Shown here one piece after another: positions 60,536 through 64,000 of a stretch of 64,000 nucleotides of DNA (position 1 is the stretch's first letter; every line of letters begins with the position of its first letter). Source of the stretch: Microbacterium sp. Nx66 (GTDB lineage Bacteria > Actinomycetota > Actinomycetes > Actinomycetales > Microbacteriaceae); the NCBI RefSeq assembly GCF_904066215.1, contig NZ_LR880474.1:806001-870000 (forward strand). The letters are read 5' to 3'. The notes under the pieces were generated by a model. The model ran no database searches. It had not been told where the DNA came from and saw only the letters and a program-made list of their open reading frames with translations. Position numbers and translations under genes: made by a program.

Positions 60536-61936
60536 GTGCGGGATCGGAACGTGGAGAAGGCCGCGGCGACGGCGGCCGAGGAATGCGGCTGCGCGCCGAC
60601 GGCGGCCGAGCGGGGCGCGCTGTGGCGCCAGCCGGTCAGCCGCCGCAGCGCCTTCGGGATCGGGGCGCTGGGCGTGGTCGCGCTCGCCGCCTTCGGCGTC
60701 GGGTCCGGCGTCACCGCCGCGCACGCCGCGTCCTACCCGAGCTGGGACGACGTCCAGCGGGCGAAGAACAACGAGGCGGCCAAGGCCGGTGAGGTCACCC
60801 GGATCCAGGGGTTGATCCAGTCCCTCGAGCGCAAGGTCGCCGAGACCCAGGCGGCGGCCCAGGTCGCGTCGGACGAGTTCTACGAGGCCCAGCAGGCGTA
60901 CTTCGCGGCCATCACGGAGGCGGAGACCCTGCAGGCTCAGGCCGACGAGCAGTCGGCGCTCGCGGAGGAGACGGCGAAGAAAGCCGGTCAGGTCGCCGCC
61001 CAGCTGTACCGCAGCGGCGGGGACGACACCGCTCTGGAGCTGTTCTTCGCAGGGTCAGGCGCCAACGCCGACGAACTCCTGTCGCGCCTCGGCACGATGA
61101 ACAAGTTCCTCGAGTACAACCAGACCACCTACGACAACGCCGTCTCGGCGCGCGACACCGCCCAGGCGCTGACGGCGCAGGCCGACGTCGCCCGGGACGA
61201 GCGCGACCGCCTGCAGCAGGTCGCCGAGCAGAAGATGGTCGCGGCGCAGCAGGCCGCGGACGCCGCGCAGGCCGCACTCGACGAGCAGGCGGCGAACCTC
61301 GAGACCCTCAAGGCGCAGCTGGCCGCCCTCAAGGACACCACGACCAAGACGGTCGCGGGGTACCAGGCGGGCGTCGAGGCGCGGCGGCGGGAAGAGGAAG
61401 CCCGCCGCAAGCGCGAGGCGGCTGCGGCGGCCGCGGCGGCGGCAGCTGCCGCTCGGGGGACCAGCGGCGGTGGTGGCGGTGGCGGCGGCGGCGGTGGTGG
61501 CGGCGGCTCCGCGGGCAACGGTGGCTGGGTCCGCCCGCACGGCGGCGCGCGCAGCTCGAGCTACGGCCCGCGCACCCCCATCTGCGGTCCTCAGGGCTGC
61601 TCGTCGAGTTTCCACTACGGTGCGGACCTCGCCAACGGCTGCGGCGCCGCGATCTACGCCGCGAACTCCGGCACGGTCGACTATGCCGGACCGAACGGGA
61701 ACTACGGCAACTACATCCGCATCCAGCACGGCGGCGGCATCAGCACGGGATACGCCCACATCAAGCCGGGCGGCATCAACGTGCGCAGCGGACAGTGGGT
61801 GCGCTCCGGCCAGGTCATCGCCTATGCCGGTGACACCGGGCGATCGTTCGGATGCCACCTCCACTTCGAGGTCTACATCAACGGCGGGTACACGAACCCC
61901 GTGCGCTTCATGGAGCAGCGCGGCATCTACGTCTGA
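60536..61936 (+). CDS. Secreted M23 family peptidase with coiled coil
   Basis: 466 residues. A signal-type segment follows a twin arginine (SRRSAFGIGALGVVALAAFG, about 35-65), ending near AHA; Sec or Tat export is possible. Residues about 70-300 form a long coiled coil (Ala/Glu/Gln-rich), as in EnvC/PcsB/RipA-type proteins. A run of Ala (about 295-306) and 14 consecutive Gly link it to the LytM domain (about 330-466), whose zinc ligands lie in FHYGADL and GCHLHFEVY. It is the only plus-strand gene inside the flagellar cluster. A role in opening the wall for the flagellar rod or hook, or ordinary cell separation, are both possible. Confidence 0.9.
   Translation: MRDRNVEKAAATAAEECGCAPTAAERGALWRQPVSRRSAFGIGALGVVALAAFGVGSGVTAAHAASYPSWDDVQRAKNNEAAKAGEVTRIQGLIQSLERKVAETQAAAQVASDEFYEAQQAYFAAITEAETLQAQADEQSALAEETAKKAGQVAAQLYRSGGDDTALELFFAGSGANADELLSRLGTMNKFLEYNQTTYDNAVSARDTAQALTAQADVARDERDRLQQVAEQKMVAAQQAADAAQAALDEQAANLETLKAQLAALKDTTTKTVAGYQAGVEARRREEEARRKREAAAAAAAAAAAARGTSGGGGGGGGGGGGGGSAGNGGWVRPHGGARSSSYGPRTPICGPQGCSSSFHYGADLANGCGAAIYAANSGTVDYAGPNGNYGNYIRIQHGGGISTGYAHIKPGGINVRSGQWVRSGQVIAYAGDTGRSFGCHLHFEVYINGGYTNPVRFMEQRGIYV
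61466..61507 (+). repeat. Run of 14 glycine codons
   Basis: Fourteen consecutive GGC/GGT codons between the coiled coil and the peptidase domain of the M23 gene, next to a run of Ala codons (about 61415-61454). Such tracts can change length by slippage in steps of whole codons without shifting the frame. Confidence 0.85.
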
Positions 61937-61940
61937 GGCG

Positions 61941-62022
61941 CCCGAAACCCCGTGTTGTCGCCGAGGCCCCGCCGTATCCACGTGAATACGGCGGGGCCTC
62001 GGAGCGAAAGCGGGGTCTCGGG
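61941..62022. terminator. Long inverted repeat between convergent M23 and flgE genes
   Basis: Two 37-base arms (61941-61977 and 61986-62022) pair around an 8-base loop, with the inner 17 positions (GAGGCCCCGCCGTAT part) perfect. It starts 4 bases after the peptidase stop and ends 5 bases before the flgE stop, so it can terminate both. The right arm (CGAGACCCCG, TTTCGC, GAGGCCCCGCC) is related to the repeat at 5700-5777. Confidence 0.75.
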
Positions 62023-62027
62023 AGGGG

Positions 62028-63188
62028 TCAGCGCTTGAGGTTGGTGAGCTCCTGGAGGACCTCGTCGCTGGTGGTGATGATGCGGGCGTTCGCCTGGAAA
62101 CCGCGCTGCGCGACGATGAGGTTCGTGAACTCCTGGGAGAGGTCGACGTTCGACATCTCCAGAGCACCGCTGATGATGCCGCCCAGGCCGCCGGTGCCGG
62201 GCTGTCCGAGCTCGGCCTGACCCGAGTTGCCGCTCGGACGGAACTGCGACGAGCCGACCTTCTCCAGACCCCCGGGGTTGACGAAGCCGGCGAGCGCGAT
62301 GCGGGCCAGCACCTGGGTGTCGCCGTTGCTGAACGTGCCGACGAGGCTGCCGTCGTTCGTCAGGGCGTAGGAGCTCAGCGTGCCGGCCGGCTTGCCGTTC
62401 TGCTCCTTGATGGCGATGTCGCTGACGTCGGCGAAACCGGTCACCCCGGACAGGTCGACGGTGACGCCGCCGGACACGATGCTGCCCGCGCCGTTCTGCA
62501 CGCCGTCGGTGAAGGTCAGCGCGGTGCTCGCGCCCGCGCCGTCGGTGACGTTCCACCCGGTCGCGCTGCGCGTGAAGGTCAGGCGCAGGGTGGAGGCGGA
62601 GCCGTCGGCGCCGTACGTCTTGATGTCGCGCACGAGCGTCTCGCCGACCGGGGCGCCGGAGGGCAGGTTGCCCGTGGCCCGTGCGGTGGTGGTGGCCGCG
62701 GCCGGGCTGAGGGCGCCGACCGGGAGGGTGATGTCGCCGATGCCCTGGCCGGGGACGATCGCGCCGTTGCGCGCCGTCCACCCCTGGACGAGCGCGCCGC
62801 CGGCGCCGACCAGACGGCCGCTCGCGTCGAAGGTGAAGCCGCCGTTGCGGGTGTACAGCGTCTCGCCACCGGAGCGGACGACGAAGAACCCGTCGCCCGA
62901 GATCATCAGGTCGGTGGGAACGCCGGTCGGCTGCGGGGCGCCGCCGGCGAAGTTGGTGCTGATGCCGGCGACCTGCACGCCGAGCCCGACCTGGGCCGGG
63001 TTCTGTCCGCCCGTCGCCTGCTGCGGCAGCATCGAGTTGCGCAGCAGCTGCGAGAGGGAGTCCTGGAACTGCACGGACGAGGCCTTGAAGCCGGTCGTGT
63101 TGACGTTGGCGATGTTGTTGCCCGTGACGTCGAGCATGGTCTGGTGCGAGCGGAGTCCGGAGATTCCGGAGAAGAGGGAACGGAGCAT
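62028..63188 (-). CDS. flgE: Flagellar hook protein FlgE
   Basis: 386 residues. The N-terminal rod/hook signature is MLRSLFSGISGLRSHQTMLD followed by VTGNNIANVNTTGFKAS, and the C-terminal one is LEMSNVDLSQEFTNLIVAQRGFQANARIITTSDEVLQEL. The middle domain is the exposed hook surface. AGAAAGG lies 8 nt before the ATG. Located 25 bases downstream of flgD. Confidence 0.96.
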   Translation of the reverse strand: MLRSLFSGISGLRSHQTMLDVTGNNIANVNTTGFKASSVQFQDSLSQLLRNSMLPQQATGGQNPAQVGLGVQVAGISTNFAGGAPQPTGVPTDLMISGDGFFVVRSGGETLYTRNGGFTFDASGRLVGAGGALVQGWTARNGAIVPGQGIGDITLPVGALSPAAATTTARATGNLPSGAPVGETLVRDIKTYGADGSASTLRLTFTRSATGWNVTDGAGASTALTFTDGVQNGAGSIVSGGVTVDLSGVTGFADVSDIAIKEQNGKPAGTLSSYALTNDGSLVGTFSNGDTQVLARIALAGFVNPGGLEKVGSSQFRPSGNSGQAELGQPGTGGLGGIISGALEMSNVDLSQEFTNLIVAQRGFQANARIITTSDEVLQELTNLKR

Positions 63189-63213
63189 GGTGATGCCTTT
63201 CTGGGGAGCGGGG

Positions 63214-63672
63214 TCAGGCAGCGGTGCCGGGGACGAGGGAAACGCCGGAGACGGCGTCGAGGGGGATCGACTTCTCTCCGATGGTCACGGTGGGGATGGC
63301 TCCCGCATAGGAGACCGCGGTGACGATGCCCTTCTGGGTGACACCGTCGGCGTCGACGTACTGCGCCTCCTGCCCGAGGAGGGCGGCGGCGGTCTGCCGC
63401 ATGCTGAGCGCGAAGCTCTCGGTGCTCGTCGAGGCGAGCGCCGTCAGCTGCTCCATGGAGGCGAGCTGCGTGGTCTGCGAGATCATCTCGTTCGTGTTCA
63501 TGGGGGAGCTCGGGTCCTGGTTGGTGAGCTGGGTCACGAGCAGCTTGAGGAACACCTCGGAGTCGAGCGTCTTCTTGCGCTCGGTCGCCGGGGTCGTGCT
63601 GCCGGTCTGCACACCGGACGTCGGCGTGGCACCCGGCGGGAGGGTGCCGGTGATGGAGTCGACCGTGGTCAT
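63214..63672 (-). CDS. flgD: Flagellar hook assembly scaffold FlgD
   Basis: 152 residues; hook-capping protein. The conserved segment SEVFLKLLVTQLTNQDPSSPMNTNEMISQTTQLASMEQL is diagnostic. The C-terminal domain is short, ending after VSGVSLVPGTAA, as in many Gram-positive FlgD proteins. It starts 14 bases after the fliK stop. Confidence 0.95.
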   Translation of the reverse strand: MTTVDSITGTLPPGATPTSGVQTGSTTPATERKKTLDSEVFLKLLVTQLTNQDPSSPMNTNEMISQTTQLASMEQLTALASTSTESFALSMRQTAAALLGQEAQYVDADGVTQKGIVTAVSYAGAIPTVTIGEKSIPLDAVSGVSLVPGTAA

Positions 63673-63686
63673 GGGGTCCTCTCTGG

Positions 63687-64000
63687 TCAGGCGTAGACGT
63701 CGATGCCGCCGAGCGGAGCGACGGGCGGTGCGGGAGGGGGCGGGGGTGGAACTTCTGCCGGCGTCGGCGGGACGGCGGAGGCGCGCGCGGTCGCCTGGTG
63801 CCGTTGGGCATCGGCGCCGCCGTTCCCGGTCTGACCGCCCGTCCCTCCGTGCTGCGGCGAGGAGGGCGAGCCGTCCGACGTGGTGAGGCTGAGGGTCGCC
63901 TGCGGAGCGGCGATCGCGAGATCACGGCGGAGGTCGCCGAGGATGGCGCGCAGCGCGTCCCGCCCGAGCTCGCCGGGGGCGTGCAGCTCGATGCGGATCG
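63687..64000 (-). CDS. fliK: Flagellar hook-length control protein FliK, C-terminal part only
   Basis: The gene runs off the end of the window; 104 codons are visible. The first visible residues, RIELHAPGELGRDALRAIL, match the core of the FliK C-terminal domain (beta strand, PxELG, helix). A Ser/Gly/Pro-rich tail follows (PPPPPPAPPVAPLGGIDVYA) and a TGA stop at 63689-63687. The assignment rests on the short core match and on position directly before flgD. Confidence 0.75.
   Translation of the reverse strand, partial: IRIELHAPGELGRDALRAILGDLRRDLAIAAPQATLSLTTSDGSPSSPQHGGTGGQTGNGGADAQRHQATARASAVPPTPAEVPPPPPPAPPVAPLGGIDVYA

Overview
The window is high-GC bacterial chromosome, almost fully coding, with short intergenic gaps, many GTG and some TTG starts, and strings of genes joined by 4-bp NTGA overlaps. 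The rpoB-rpoC, rplM-rpsI-glmM and acpS-alr-tsaE neighbourhoods, the LeuA type, the Asp23/AmaP operon and the flagellar cluster point to a motile actinobacterium. The best guess is the family Microbacteriaceae (Microbacterium-like); this comes from gene content and style, not from a database search.

Layout. 1-5.7 kb: oligopeptide ABC importer (lipoprotein, two permeases, one fused double ATPase). 5.8-13.5 kb: rpoB and rpoC with a near-consensus promoter, a TTG start for rpoB and a repeat element between the two genes. 13.5-20.4 kb: PfkB kinase, tRNA-Tyr, a FusB-like zinc protein, enoyl-CoA hydratase, a membrane protein, an inositol-phosphatase-like enzyme, an M23 peptidase, tRNA-Thr and tRNA-Met. 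20.4-23.9 kb: CPBP protease, a 52-residue acidic protein and a TetR-MFS efflux pair with a visible operator. 24.0-28.1 kb: an envelope-stress island with several Asp23/Gls24-like proteins, small membrane proteins, CsbD and an ECF sigma factor; the gene overlapping the sigma factor looks like an anti-sigma region fused to an Asp23-like region. 28.1-32.7 kb: NmrA-like oxidoreductase with a divergent HxlR regulator, APC permease, truA and an EEP-family phosphatase. 32.7-35.2 kb: rplM, rpsI, glmM. 35.3-39.7 kb: cell-surface glycan genes (two glycosyltransferases, GtrA, a BY-kinase) and a Ppx/GppA phosphatase. 39.7-44.7 kb: coaA, glmS, acpS, alr, tsaE. 44.7-48.5 kb: response regulator, histidine kinase and a degenerate GGDEF-like membrane protein. 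48.5-51.1 kb: GntR regulator and leuA behind a Leu-rich leader peptide. 51.1-64 kb: flagellar export, motor and hook genes on the minus strand (csrA, flhA, flhB, fliR, fliQ, fliP, fliO, fliN, fliM, motB, motA, flbD, flgE, flgD, 3' end of fliK), interrupted by an M23 peptidase on the plus strand.

Most notable observations. (1) The 3' end of ppx and the 5' end of the BY-kinase gene are both missing and the two are joined directly, as if by a deletion; the kinase keeps its catalytic part but lacks the membrane/Wzz part. (2) The Asp23-ECF sigma island carries a possible anti-sigma/Asp23 fusion. (3) A 15-codon leader peptide precedes leuA. (4) Two palindromic repeat families occur, one of them inside the coding sequence of the double ATPase. 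(5) About a dozen genes have a TANNNT box 6-7 nt before the start codon, which suggests widespread leaderless transcription. (6) fliO probably starts at CTG. (7) RpoB has Asn where His526 (E. coli numbering) of the rifampicin pocket normally sits.

No insertion sequence, prophage, CRISPR array or rRNA gene was seen. No stretch longer than 300 bases lacks a gene.
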